A stretch of DNA of 34,120 nucleotides from Hymenobacter profundi (lineage in GTDB: Bacteria > Bacteroidota > Bacteroidia > Cytophagales > Hymenobacteraceae), in the NCBI RefSeq assembly GCF_019334315.1, contig NZ_JAHWGL010000052.1, positions 1 through 34,120 on the forward strand, read 5' to 3'. A program made the position numbers and the translations under genes. Below are positions 1-7,864 of the stretch, in pieces. Position 1 is the first letter of the stretch. Each line of letters opens with the position of its first letter. Below the pieces are notes generated by a model that did not search any database, was not told the DNA's origin, and saw only the letters and a program-made list of their open reading frames with translations.

Positions 1-95
1 AAAAACCAAAAACAAACCAAAAAATAAAAGAAGAAAAAGAAGCGCCCCCCGGCCACCGCGAAACGCCCTTCTCTGTTACTACAATTCGGTATACG
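1..95. other. A-rich tract and possible weak terminator of the DUF4382 gene
   Basis: The first 42 bases are almost only A with some C and G, so the minus strand reads as a T-rich run. Between them and the stop codon at 96 lies a GC-rich block (about 41-80) with an imperfect GAAGCGCC / CGCCCTTC inverted match. On the minus strand this gives a poor stem followed by T-rich sequence, which could stop transcription of the lipoprotein gene. The stem is weak and the window edge cuts off the context. Confidence 0.3.
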
Positions 96-905
96 TTACT
101 TCAGATCTACGCTACCCAGATCGGTAATCTGCGTGTTCGTAACCGTTATGCCGGTACGCACTACGTGTTTCAGGGGCGAGGGGGCAAAGAACTCGACGCG
201 GTAGGTGCCGGCTGGTACGCCGCGTAGCAAGAAGCCACCCGAGGCGTCGGCAAAGGTGCTGAGCGTATCGTTGGGCGTTGTAGAGGTGCGGATGGCCAAT
301 ACCTGCGGCTGCGCCGTGGTAGGCGTTACGCTGCCCTTGATGCCGCCGGCTACGGCCGTAGTAATGGCCCGGATAACGGGCTTCAGCAAAAACCGGTCTT
401 TGTCGGCCTTGTTGCCGTTGCCACGCTCCACAATGGACTTCGCCACGTCGAAATCGAGGAGGACGGTGTAGGTAACGTCTTGCGTCAGGTCTGCGTCAAT
501 TTTGAGTTTCAGTCCCGAGGTTTGCGCGCTCGGCGTTTTCAAATCATAGCGCGTACCGTCGCGGGTAACCAGGTAGTTGTTGGCGCCCAGCACCAGCCGA
601 ATCTGCGAAATACGGCCGGGTGGGAAGTCGGCGCTGGCTAGCAGGGCCGAGCGGCCATTCACGAAATCCAGTACGTTATACTGGCCAGCTTTAAGCAGTG
701 GCAACGCTTGCCAGCCGTTTTCATCGTTGGTGTCATCAGCGTGGATTTGCACTTGTTGTACATCCAGCATTACAGCGCTAAAGTCTCCGGGCGCATCTGA
801 CAGCAGCACTTCCATCTTGGCCATGTTGCTGCCAGAATCTTTGCTACAGCCTCCCAGTGCCAGAAAAGTCGCTAGGGCCAGCGGAAACAGACGAGTTGTT
901 TTCAT
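96..905 (-). CDS. DUF4382 domain lipoprotein
   Basis: Predicted 269-aa envelope lipoprotein. I chose the ATG at 905 because it gives a clean lipoprotein signal (Lys-Thr-Thr-Arg, hydrophobic stretch, LGGC lipobox with Cys20); the reading frame extends 13 codons further upstream but that spoils the signal. Residues about 30-180 fit the DUF4382 family (VLLSDAPGDFSAVMLDVQQV near the start, then a beta-rich domain). The C-terminal part (about 190-269, with SGGFLLRGVPAGTYRVEF) resembles a carboxypeptidase-regulatory-like beta sandwich, often seen in Bacteroidota surface proteins. The biochemical role of DUF4382 is unknown. It lies downstream of the AsmA-like gene on the same strand, 118 bp away, so co-transcription is possible but not shown. 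Family call is firm, function is not. Confidence 0.85.
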   Translation of the reverse strand: MKTTRLFPLALATFLALGGCSKDSGSNMAKMEVLLSDAPGDFSAVMLDVQQVQIHADDTNDENGWQALPLLKAGQYNVLDFVNGRSALLASADFPPGRISQIRLVLGANNYLVTRDGTRYDLKTPSAQTSGLKLKIDADLTQDVTYTVLLDFDVAKSIVERGNGNKADKDRFLLKPVIRAITTAVAGGIKGSVTPTTAQPQVLAIRTSTTPNDTLSTFADASGGFLLRGVPAGTYRVEFFAPSPLKHVVRTGITVTNTQITDLGSVDLK

Positions 906-1023
906 TCGGTAGTCAGGTAAGAAAATAGAATAAAAAAGCGGCAAGCATTTCTTGTAAAGTGCCTGCCGCTCCGAAGTGAACCGCTTTACGACAAAAACTA
1001 AGCCGTAATTTCGGGATAAAATC

Positions 1024-4000
1024 CTATTTCAGTGCCTTGGTTGTATCTACCGGGGCTGGAGTAGCGGCCGGCTTTTTCTTGCCGAAAATCAAGTTGTTGA
1101 GACCTTGTGTGGCCTTTTCCTTCAGCTTGGTTTCGGCTTCGAGGCGCTTCTTCTCTATCTCCTGCTGCGCTTTGGCTTGTAACTCCTGCTGGCGCTTCGC
1201 TAGTTCAGCGCGGGCACTGTCTTGGTTGAGCAGGGCTTTGGCCGCAGCGGCTTGCTTAGCGTTGGTCAGCTTGCTGTCTACTAGACCGCCTACTAGGCTC
1301 TTGGCCACTTCGGTAGCCTGCGTTTTTACACTGCCGGTCGTCAGCTTCACCTTGGGGTCTTTCACTGTGCCGCCAATGTTCAAGCCCAGCGTCACGCGGT
1401 CGGTGCCCTTGATGTTGGACACGCCCGTGAGCGAAGTGAGCTTGCTTTGCAAGGCGTTGCCTACCTGCCCGGTGGGCATGTTGATGGCCGTCACGTACTC
1501 CAGGTTGCCGTTCACGTTGTTAGAGCCGCCCACAGTCATCTTGATATCGCCCACATTCACATCGAAGGGCTTCACAATGAAGCTGCCGTTCAGGATTTCG
1601 GCGGCCACATCTTTGTTCTGCACCGCAAACTTCTTGAGCGCCTGCACCTGCGTGAGCGAGCTGATGGTGTTCAGCACCGGCGAGTTGTTCACAGCGGCGC
1701 TTACTACCTCAAACAAACCCTTGCCCGTGAGCGTGCTATAGACCGGCATCATGTCCTGGCCCATTTCGCCGCTCACGTTGAAGTTTGTAGAGAACACGCC
1801 CTCTAGGTTGCTGGCCAGCGGTATCAGCGTTTTGATGGAGTTGAAAGCGTTGAAGGCGTTTTGGAAGTTCAGGTTCTTGATATTCAGACCCATATCGAAC
1901 TTCGGGTGTTGCAGGTTTTTGCTGCTGTAGCTGCCATTGGTAGCAAACGAGCCGCCCAGAGTGTTGAAATTCAAATTGTTGAGCTTCACGGCTTCGTCAC
2001 GTACCACTACCTGCCCCTTCACGTCGTTGAGCTTCAGGTTGTCGTACACCACTTGGTTCACGTTGCTGTTCAGCGTCAGGTCGAAGTACTTCGGGATTTG
2101 CAGCACGCCGTCGGCCTGGGTAGCAGTGGTAGGCGCTTTGGTAGTGGCTACGGCGCCGGTGGTCGGCTTCTCGCTCACCTCATCCACCATCCACTCGTTC
2201 ACGTTGAAGCGGTTGCTGTTCACCGTCAGCGTGCCTTTCAGCGACTGGCCGGGCGTGAACAGGTAGCCCAGGTAGTTGCTAATCACACCCGACGCCGCAA
2301 TGTCTGACGACCCCACAAAGCCAGCCATGTCCTTCAGCACAATCTGGTCGTTGTTGAAGGTAGCGGTGGCCTTGGTGATGCGCATGCCTTGGGGCAGGTC
2401 GGTGCTCTTGTAGGTCACGTTGCTGGCATTCACGGTGCCCGAGGCCTTCACGTTCTGGTAGCGCTCGGCTTCTACATCGGCCATGCTACCCTTGGCGGCC
2501 ACGTTTCCGGTGAGGCGGCCCGTCACGGTCATGCCTTCCAGCGGGAAAATCTTGGTGATTTTGGTGAGGTCGATTGTGCCGTGAATGTCGGTGTCGAACA
2601 CCGGCTTATCAATGTTCTGAGCAGCCAAACGACCTTCCAGTGGCTCACCATCCAGCAGCATCTTAAACTGCGGAATGTTAATGCGCGTGTCGTTCACTTG
2701 GCCCGTGGTGTTGGTCACGGTGCCGTTCAGCGTCAGGTTCTGGATGGGTGCCGGAAACTGCTTCGACTTCACGTAGCCGTTGGTCAGGTTCATCTTGGCA
2801 TTCACCACCGGCATCTGCGTTTCGGAATACGTGCCTTTGCCTACCGCATCTACAAACAGCTGTCCGCGCAGGGTGAGGTCCTCTACCGGATACACCTTGG
2901 TCATCTCGGCCAAGTCCACGTTGGCTTTCACGCGGCCGTCTACCTTCATCGGCTCCAAACCATCAATGGCTACGTTGCCATCGATTGGGTTTTTGCCGAG
3001 GTCGAGGTGGAACTGCTTTACGTTGACTTTCACGTTGTTGGTGAAGCCTGAAGGATTGTCTACCACCATGTCCACGTTGATGTTGCGGGCGGCCTCGGGT
3101 AGCTGCGGGTACTTAAACATGCCATCTTTCACTTGCAGGTTCACACCGTAGCCGGGCATCCGCAGGTCGTTTTGCACGCCTTTCAGGTAGCCATCGAAGG
3201 CAATTTTACCCGTGGTATTGATATCCTTGAACTGCTCTGAGTACATGCCCGGCACCACGCTCAGCACGTTTTTGAAGTCCGTTTCCAGTGCCTTGAAGGT
3301 CATGTCATAGGTAATGTCGGTGGCGTTGGGTAGGCCCACGCTACCGGCAAACTGCGCCGGGAAATCGTTTAGCTTCACCTTGTTGTCTTTGAAGGTGAAC
3401 AGCATCTTATCCAAGTCCATTGCCATCGTTACATCGGCATCAAGCGTCGCCTTGCTGATGTAGTTGGCACCGGCGTAAGTCATCCGAAAGCCGTCGGCGG
3501 TGGTCTGCGAGGTCATGTCGAAAATGTTCTGCTCGAAGTCGCCGGAGCCGGTGTGGTTCACGTGGCGCGCTTCCATCGCAAACGGAATCGACTGGTCATC
3601 GTAGCGCAAATGGCCATTGTTGATCTGCCAACCCTTGATGGCCACGCTCACGGCCGAGGTATCCACATCGGTCTTGGCCGCCGCTGCCGAATCAGACAGG
3701 AAAATGTCCCAGTTGGCGCGGCCGCTTTTCAGCACCCGCAGCGAAATATCCGGCTCGTCCAGCTCCACCGATTTCACCTTGATCTGGTCGCCGCTCACCA
3801 CGCTCATCAGGTCCATCCCTACCCGCAGGGCGGGCAGGTAGGCCAGCGTGTCGCGGGCAAAGGAGTCCTGCCCGATGATGCGCAGGTTTTCTACGCTCAG
3901 CGCCAGGTTCGGGAAGTCGCGGAACAGGCTCACGCTGATCTGGCTGGGGTCGTACTCCACCTTGGCGGCCACGTGCGCGGCCAACTGCTTGTCAAACGCC

Positions 4001-4095
4001 GCTTTAATTTTGTCCTTGAACAAAAACGGCGCGGCGGCCAGCGCGGCTACCAGCACCACCACGAAAATCAGCAGGCCAATCAGAAATTTACGCAT
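1024..4095 (-). CDS. Large AsmA-like family membrane protein
   Basis: 1023 aa. An N-terminal membrane anchor (residues about 4-27, Leu/Val/Ala rich) is followed by a very long beta-rich periplasmic region of repeating short strands, as in AsmA/TamB-like bridge proteins. The start includes the typical AsmA wording FRDFPNLALSVENLRI, and the distal part (about 820-940) carries the AsmA C-terminal-like pattern with LTSLTGVSNIKGTDRVTLGL. The last about 90 residues are charged and coiled-coil-like (AKRQQELQAKAQQEIEKKR) and end in a Lys/Pro-rich tail. AsmA-like proteins are thought to move phospholipids or shape the outer membrane; a precise role here is inferred only from the family. A TAnnTTTG promoter box lies about 70 bp upstream on the minus strand. 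Confidence 0.88.
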   Translation of the reverse strand: MRKFLIGLLIFVVVLVAALAAAPFLFKDKIKAAFDKQLAAHVAAKVEYDPSQISVSLFRDFPNLALSVENLRIIGQDSFARDTLAYLPALRVGMDLMSVVSGDQIKVKSVELDEPDISLRVLKSGRANWDIFLSDSAAAAKTDVDTSAVSVAIKGWQINNGHLRYDDQSIPFAMEARHVNHTGSGDFEQNIFDMTSQTTADGFRMTYAGANYISKATLDADVTMAMDLDKMLFTFKDNKVKLNDFPAQFAGSVGLPNATDITYDMTFKALETDFKNVLSVVPGMYSEQFKDINTTGKIAFDGYLKGVQNDLRMPGYGVNLQVKDGMFKYPQLPEAARNINVDMVVDNPSGFTNNVKVNVKQFHLDLGKNPIDGNVAIDGLEPMKVDGRVKANVDLAEMTKVYPVEDLTLRGQLFVDAVGKGTYSETQMPVVNAKMNLTNGYVKSKQFPAPIQNLTLNGTVTNTTGQVNDTRINIPQFKMLLDGEPLEGRLAAQNIDKPVFDTDIHGTIDLTKITKIFPLEGMTVTGRLTGNVAAKGSMADVEAERYQNVKASGTVNASNVTYKSTDLPQGMRITKATATFNNDQIVLKDMAGFVGSSDIAASGVISNYLGYLFTPGQSLKGTLTVNSNRFNVNEWMVDEVSEKPTTGAVATTKAPTTATQADGVLQIPKYFDLTLNSNVNQVVYDNLKLNDVKGQVVVRDEAVKLNNLNFNTLGGSFATNGSYSSKNLQHPKFDMGLNIKNLNFQNAFNAFNSIKTLIPLASNLEGVFSTNFNVSGEMGQDMMPVYSTLTGKGLFEVVSAAVNNSPVLNTISSLTQVQALKKFAVQNKDVAAEILNGSFIVKPFDVNVGDIKMTVGGSNNVNGNLEYVTAINMPTGQVGNALQSKLTSLTGVSNIKGTDRVTLGLNIGGTVKDPKVKLTTGSVKTQATEVAKSLVGGLVDSKLTNAKQAAAAKALLNQDSARAELAKRQQELQAKAQQEIEKKRLEAETKLKEKATQGLNNLIFGKKKPAATPAPVDTTKALK

Positions 4096-4167
4096 AGGAA
4101 GAAAATATCAGGAAGAAAGGGTAGTAACTATTTGGCAGCGAATCCAGTGCCAGACCAGCCACGCGTG

Positions 4168-4175
4168 CAAAAGTA
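4168..4175 (-). promoter_or_regulatory. Bacteroidota -7 box upstream of the AsmA-like gene
   Basis: On the minus strand this reads TACTTTTG, an exact match to the Bacteroidota -7 element TAnnTTTG. It would start an mRNA near 4164, giving a leader of about 70 nt before the ATG at 4095. No clear -33 TTTG was seen, so this is a motif match only. Confidence 0.5.
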
Positions 4176-4320
4176 GCACAGAACCAGTGGCTGGTTTCCA
4201 TCGTCTACAACGCTTCAGCAGAGTGAAACAGATAAAGCGCCAGGAATTTGGCATTTTCGGGGCGCGTTTCCAGCGCAGCGTACCAAATGAGGTAGGGCCC
4301 GCGTTTAGGGCATCAGCAGT

Positions 4321-5376
4321 ATGGCAACAACATCTACACGGCGGGGAGAGCAAGGGGCGCGGCGACTAGCCGCCGCGGTGGTAGCCGTAGTAGCCAGTAT
4401 GACCACCACGCAGGGGCAGGACTTATACTTCGCGCAGCCCTACGCCTCGCGTTTGCACACCAACCCGGCCTTCACGGGCCTGCTCGACGATTATAGTGTT
4501 ACGCTCAACTACCGCAACCAGTTCCCTACCCTGGCTGGCACATTCCAGACCAGCCAGCTCGGCGCCGACTACCGCTTTGCTGATCAGCGTAGTGCCGTGG
4601 GTCTGCTCCTAAACGTAGACCGCACCGGAGCGCTGGGCCTCACCAAGTTTCAGGTAGGCGGCCTCTACGCCTACCACATGCGCCTCAACGAGCAGGTGGC
4701 GCTAAGTGCTGGCGCCAGCGTCAGCTACGGCCGCCAAACCGTCAGCTACGGCAACCTGCTGCTCGGCGACCAGATCAGCGACGACGGCACTATTTTGGGC
4801 GGTCCGTCGGCTGACCCGTTGCTGTTGCAGTACAACCCGGTGAACTATTTTACCCTTGGCACGGGTATGGTACTGTACACCGAGCGCGCCTGGGTAGGCG
4901 TGGCGGCGCATCATCTCAACCAACCCGACTTGGGCTTCGTGGAGCAAAGTGTTTTACCTATTCGCTTGAATTTTAACGCGGGCTACAAATATTTTTTTGC
5001 AAAAAGCGTTATCAAGGGCGAAGCACGCGAAATCAGCCTGACGCCAACGGTTAGTTACACCCGGCAAGGCAGTTTGCAGCGCGCAGAGGCTGGTTTTTAC
5101 TTCACTACCACGCCGGTTACGGTAGGCGCCGTGTACCGGGGCGTGCCGTTGCCGGGCTCAAATCATCCGCAGCAGCTGCTTACCGGAATTGTTGGCCTGA
5201 GTTTTGGTGCATTTCGGCTCGGTTATAGCTACGACGCTAGTCTGAGCGCGTTAAGTGCCGATTTGGGTGGGGCGCATGAGGTGTCCTTGGCCCTGCGGAA
5301 CTTTGACCGGCTGGAAGCGGCCTGGCGGCGTCTGAAACGGCGCAACTACCCCGCGGCGCCTTGTCCGGCGTACTAG
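4321..5376 (+). CDS. PorP/SprF family type IX secretion membrane protein
   Basis: 351 aa. A signal peptide (basic start with Arg-Arg, Ala/Val-rich core, cleavage near residue 32) precedes the family hallmark QDLYFAQPYASRLHTNPAFTG, after which the protein is rich in alternating beta strands typical of an outer-membrane barrel. PorP/SprF proteins work with the type IX secretion system and gliding apparatus, often as partners for particular secreted proteins or for the PorK/GldK ring. The next gene, 67 bp downstream on the same strand, encodes a GldJ/GldK-type lipoprotein, an order that recalls porP-porK of Porphyromonas. PorP/SprF genes occur in many paralogues, so I give no symbol. Start at 4321 is the ATG that yields the signal peptide. 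Confidence 0.88.
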   Translation: MATTSTRRGEQGARRLAAAVVAVVASMTTTQGQDLYFAQPYASRLHTNPAFTGLLDDYSVTLNYRNQFPTLAGTFQTSQLGADYRFADQRSAVGLLLNVDRTGALGLTKFQVGGLYAYHMRLNEQVALSAGASVSYGRQTVSYGNLLLGDQISDDGTILGGPSADPLLLQYNPVNYFTLGTGMVLYTERAWVGVAAHHLNQPDLGFVEQSVLPIRLNFNAGYKYFFAKSVIKGEAREISLTPTVSYTRQGSLQRAEAGFYFTTTPVTVGAVYRGVPLPGSNHPQQLLTGIVGLSFGAFRLGYSYDASLSALSADLGGAHEVSLALRNFDRLEAAWRRLKRRNYPAAPCPAY

Positions 5377-5443
5377 TTTTTTGTAACATTGCACCGAATT
5401 GCCTTCCGTAAAATCTTCTATCACAGGTAGTTTCTACTCAATC

Positions 5444-6691
5444 ATGAATTTCTCCAAGTACCTGCGTTTCGCCATTGTGGGAGCCTGTGCGCTGGCTTCG
5501 TGCAAAAGTGGCCCACGCACCGCCACCAAGCCGGGTAAGTACAGCTCCACCACAGGTATTGAATATAATACTGAAGAGGGGATGAAAGTGGCAGACTACG
5601 CCGGCATTCCCGAAGGCCCTGGTCTGATCTTCATTGAGGGCGGCCGCACGGTGCTGGGCTCGGCAGAAGAAGACATTGCCATGACCCATGACAACATGGA
5701 GCGCACGGTGACCATCGCCTCGTTCTACATGGACGAAGCCGAGGTAGCCAACATTCACTGGTTGGAATACCTGCACTTCGTGCGCAAAGACTCGTCGGAG
5801 GAATTCTATCAGTCGGCCCTACCCGATACCACCGTATGGGCGCGTGAGCTGTCGTTCAACGACCCCTACGTAGATTACTACCTGCGCTACCCCGGCTTCC
5901 GCTACTTCCCGGTAGTGGGCGTAAGCTGGCTGCAAGCCAATGACTACTGCACGTGGCGTACGTCTAAGGTAAACGAAAACCTGGCTGGCCTGAGTGGCGA
6001 TGGAGAGAGCAGTGGCGGCAAGCGCGGTCTGTTTGGTCGTAAGAAGAACGCTCCGGCTGCTGATGCTGCTGAGGGTGGCGAAAGCAAGAAGCCTTCCATT
6101 GAGGATGGTAACACGCTGCCGAACTACCGCCTACCTACTGAGGCTGAGTGGGAATATGCTGCACAGGCCCTTATTGGCACGCAGGAAACCGGCAACGAAA
6201 ACCAAGAAAACAAGCGTATCTATCCTTGGGATGGCCGCCAGGTGCGGAACTCCTATGGCAAGACTCAAGGTCAGTTCCTGGCCAACTTCAAGCGCGGCCG
6301 CGGTGACTACGCCGGTATTGCCGGTGCTCTGAACGACGGCGCTATGATTACGGAATACATCTACAACTACCCACCCAACGACTATGGCCTCTACAACATG
6401 GCCGGCAACGTGAACGAATGGGTACAGGATATCTACCGTCCGCTGTCATTTGAAGATGTGGAAGACCTGAACCCCTTCCGCCGCAACGGCTTCCTCGACC
6501 CCGCCGAGAAATACGACAAGAAAGGCTACCAGTCGCTCATCGACGACCATGTACGGGTGTACAAAGGCGGCTCTTGGCGCGACGTAGCCTATTGGCTCTC
6601 GCCCGGTACGCGTCGCTTCATGGCGGAAGACTCGGCTACCGCTACTATCGGTTTCCGCTGCGCCATGATCAACGCCGGTTCGAACAAGTAA
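5444..6691 (+). CDS. gldJ: Gliding motility lipoprotein, GldJ-like (SUMF1/formylglycine-enzyme fold)
   Basis: 415 aa from the ATG at 5444; the frame continues upstream only from a TTG. The short signal ends in a LASC lipobox (Cys20), so the protein should be lipid-anchored. The body is an FGE-sulfatase/SUMF1 fold: GLIFIEGGRTVLGS near residues 58-72, FYMDEAEVANIHWLEYL, the segment QSALPDTTVW, YRLPTEAEWEYAA, NMAGNVNEWVQD and a final VYKGGSWRD...RRFMAEDSATATIGFRC. The ALPDTxVW and YFPVVGVSWLQA segments favour GldJ over GldK. A Gly/Ser/Lys/Glu-rich insertion lies at about residues 185-215 and looks like a flexible loop. GldJ is essential for gliding and type IX secretion in Flavobacterium. Followed by a strong terminator. 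GldK/PorK remains the alternative call. Confidence 0.8.
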   Translation: MNFSKYLRFAIVGACALASCKSGPRTATKPGKYSSTTGIEYNTEEGMKVADYAGIPEGPGLIFIEGGRTVLGSAEEDIAMTHDNMERTVTIASFYMDEAEVANIHWLEYLHFVRKDSSEEFYQSALPDTTVWARELSFNDPYVDYYLRYPGFRYFPVVGVSWLQANDYCTWRTSKVNENLAGLSGDGESSGGKRGLFGRKKNAPAADAAEGGESKKPSIEDGNTLPNYRLPTEAEWEYAAQALIGTQETGNENQENKRIYPWDGRQVRNSYGKTQGQFLANFKRGRGDYAGIAGALNDGAMITEYIYNYPPNDYGLYNMAGNVNEWVQDIYRPLSFEDVEDLNPFRRNGFLDPAEKYDKKGYQSLIDDHVRVYKGGSWRDVAYWLSPGTRRFMAEDSATATIGFRCAMINAGSNK

Positions 6692-6749
6692 GATTACGAC
6701 TACAGAATCCGAGAGTTTTAACGAATTTCGCGAATTCTGTAAGAGGATT

Positions 6750-6795
6750 AAAAAGCAAGAGGCCCAACCATCTGGTTGGGCCTCTTGCTTTTTTT
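6750..6795. terminator. Strong two-way terminator between gldJ-like gene and the 134-aa gene
   Basis: Perfect inverted repeat with 20-base arms (6751-6770 and 6773-6792, core AAGAGGCCCAACCA), only two bases between the arms, with A5 on the left and T7 on the right. It can end both the plus-strand gldJ-like transcript and the convergent minus-strand gene ending at 6833. Confidence 0.93.
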
Positions 6796-6832
6796 GTGCT
6801 TCATATCCAGAAGCTAACAGCTAACAGCCAAC

Positions 6833-7237
6833 TTATTTCGACAAGGTATTGCCGAGCTGGATGAGCAGCTTGGCTAGCTTCTTCAGCGGGTTGGTGTAGT
6901 TGTTACTAGCTTCTTCGGCCACTTTGATGGTTTCGGCGCCTAGCACGGCCAGGGTTTCGGCAATGTCGTGGTTTTGACGCTCGGGAGCCGTGAGCTGCTC
7001 GCGCAGAGCCGACAACTCCTGAATGATTTTGGCTAGGCCGGGGTGGTCGGAGGCGCGGAGCACTTCTTCCCAGCGGTCTACCTCGGCCAGACCGTGCTTC
7101 TTGTCTTTACCTTTGGTAACGTCGGCATCCAGTAGGTGCAAGGTGTCATCGAGGAGCACCTCCTTTTGTTGTTCCGTCACGTCGAGCGGTACAGTGGGGG
7201 TAGGGGGCGTTTGGGGAGTGGAGGCAGTGGAATCCAT
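6833..7237 (-). CDS. Hypothetical soluble helical protein
   Basis: 134 aa, no signal peptide or membrane segment. It begins with a Pro/Thr/Ser-rich tail (residues 1-20, disordered), followed by mostly helical sequence with heptad-like spacing (KIIQELSALREQL, ETIKVAEEASNNY) and a C-terminal amphipathic helix (LKKLAKLLIQLGNTL). I do not recognise the family. It stands alone, convergent with the gldJ-like gene, and no clear promoter box was seen upstream. It is long enough and has coding-like composition, so I regard it as real. Confidence 0.7.
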   Translation of the reverse strand: MDSTASTPQTPPTPTVPLDVTEQQKEVLLDDTLHLLDADVTKGKDKKHGLAEVDRWEEVLRASDHPGLAKIIQELSALREQLTAPERQNHDIAETLAVLGAETIKVAEEASNNYTNPLKKLAKLLIQLGNTLSK

Positions 7238-7395
7238 AAAACAGGAAATGAAATCAGTGGAAAGTCGAGAGCGACTATATGCTGCTATACTGCCTTTGAA
7301 AAAGAAAAGTTAATGCTGCACGTGAAGTGGGTTACTTTTCTGCCTCACCGTGATTAAGAGTAAGTTCTATAACTCACCTTATTTCCTCTGCAATC

Positions 7396-7737
7396 ATGAA
7401 AATGTCTTTCAAAACCCTTCTACTAGCTGCCAGCTTCGCTACCTTCTCTGTGGCTTCGTGCACCCAAGCCGAGCAAAACCAGGCAGAAGCCAACACCGAA
7501 GCCGCCGCCGACAACGTGGAAGCTAACGCCGAAGCGGCTGCCGATAACACCGAAGCCGCTGCTGACAACGCTGGCGATGCCATCGAAAACGCAGCCGAAA
7601 ACACTGGCCAAGACATCGAAAACGCCGCTGAGAAAGCCGGCGACAAAATGGATGCTGCCGCCAACAAGGCTGACGCCAAAATTGACGCCGCGGCCGCTGA
7701 TGCCAGAGCAGAGATGAACGCCGCCAAGCGCGACTAA
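7396..7737 (+). CDS. Alanine-rich repeat lipoprotein, LEA-like
   Basis: 113 aa. A signal with lipobox SVASC (Cys22) is followed by a mature part almost wholly of short repeats rich in Ala, Glu, Asp, Asn and Lys (variants of AADNxEAxAEAA, then ENAAEKAGDKMDAAANKADAK). This is a low-complexity, amphipathic-helix pattern like late-embryogenesis-abundant or YtxH-type stress proteins; it might coat the inner face of the outer membrane, which is inference. The repetition makes homology by sequence unreliable. A near-match to the -7 box (TACTTTTC) lies at 7333-7340. The gene is closed by a good hairpin terminator. Confidence 0.82.
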   Translation: MKMSFKTLLLAASFATFSVASCTQAEQNQAEANTEAAADNVEANAEAAADNTEAAADNAGDAIENAAENTGQDIENAAEKAGDKMDAAANKADAKIDAAAADARAEMNAAKRD

Positions 7738-7766
7738 ATCTGATCCAGCGGGAGTATCTCGCCTGT

Positions 7767-7804
7767 AAAAGCAGCTTTGCCAATCATCGGCAAAGCTGCT
7801 TTTT
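7767..7804. terminator. Terminator after the Ala-rich lipoprotein gene
   Basis: Inverted repeat AAAAGCAGCTTTGCC (7767-7781) / GGCAAAGCTGCTTTT (7789-7803) with a 7-base loop and T4 on the plus side. It can serve the plus-strand lipoprotein gene and perhaps the convergent gene ending at 7865. Confidence 0.88.
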
Positions 7805-7864
7805 GCTTATGTGCGTAAGCTCTTGCTACAAATTGACCGCCGCTACGAGGCTACTATCCTGCTC

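Noticed and set aside
3553..4369. Long plus-strand frames opposite the AsmA-like gene
   Set aside because: They are shadows of the large minus-strand gene, with His/Val/Arg-rich, unstructured translations.
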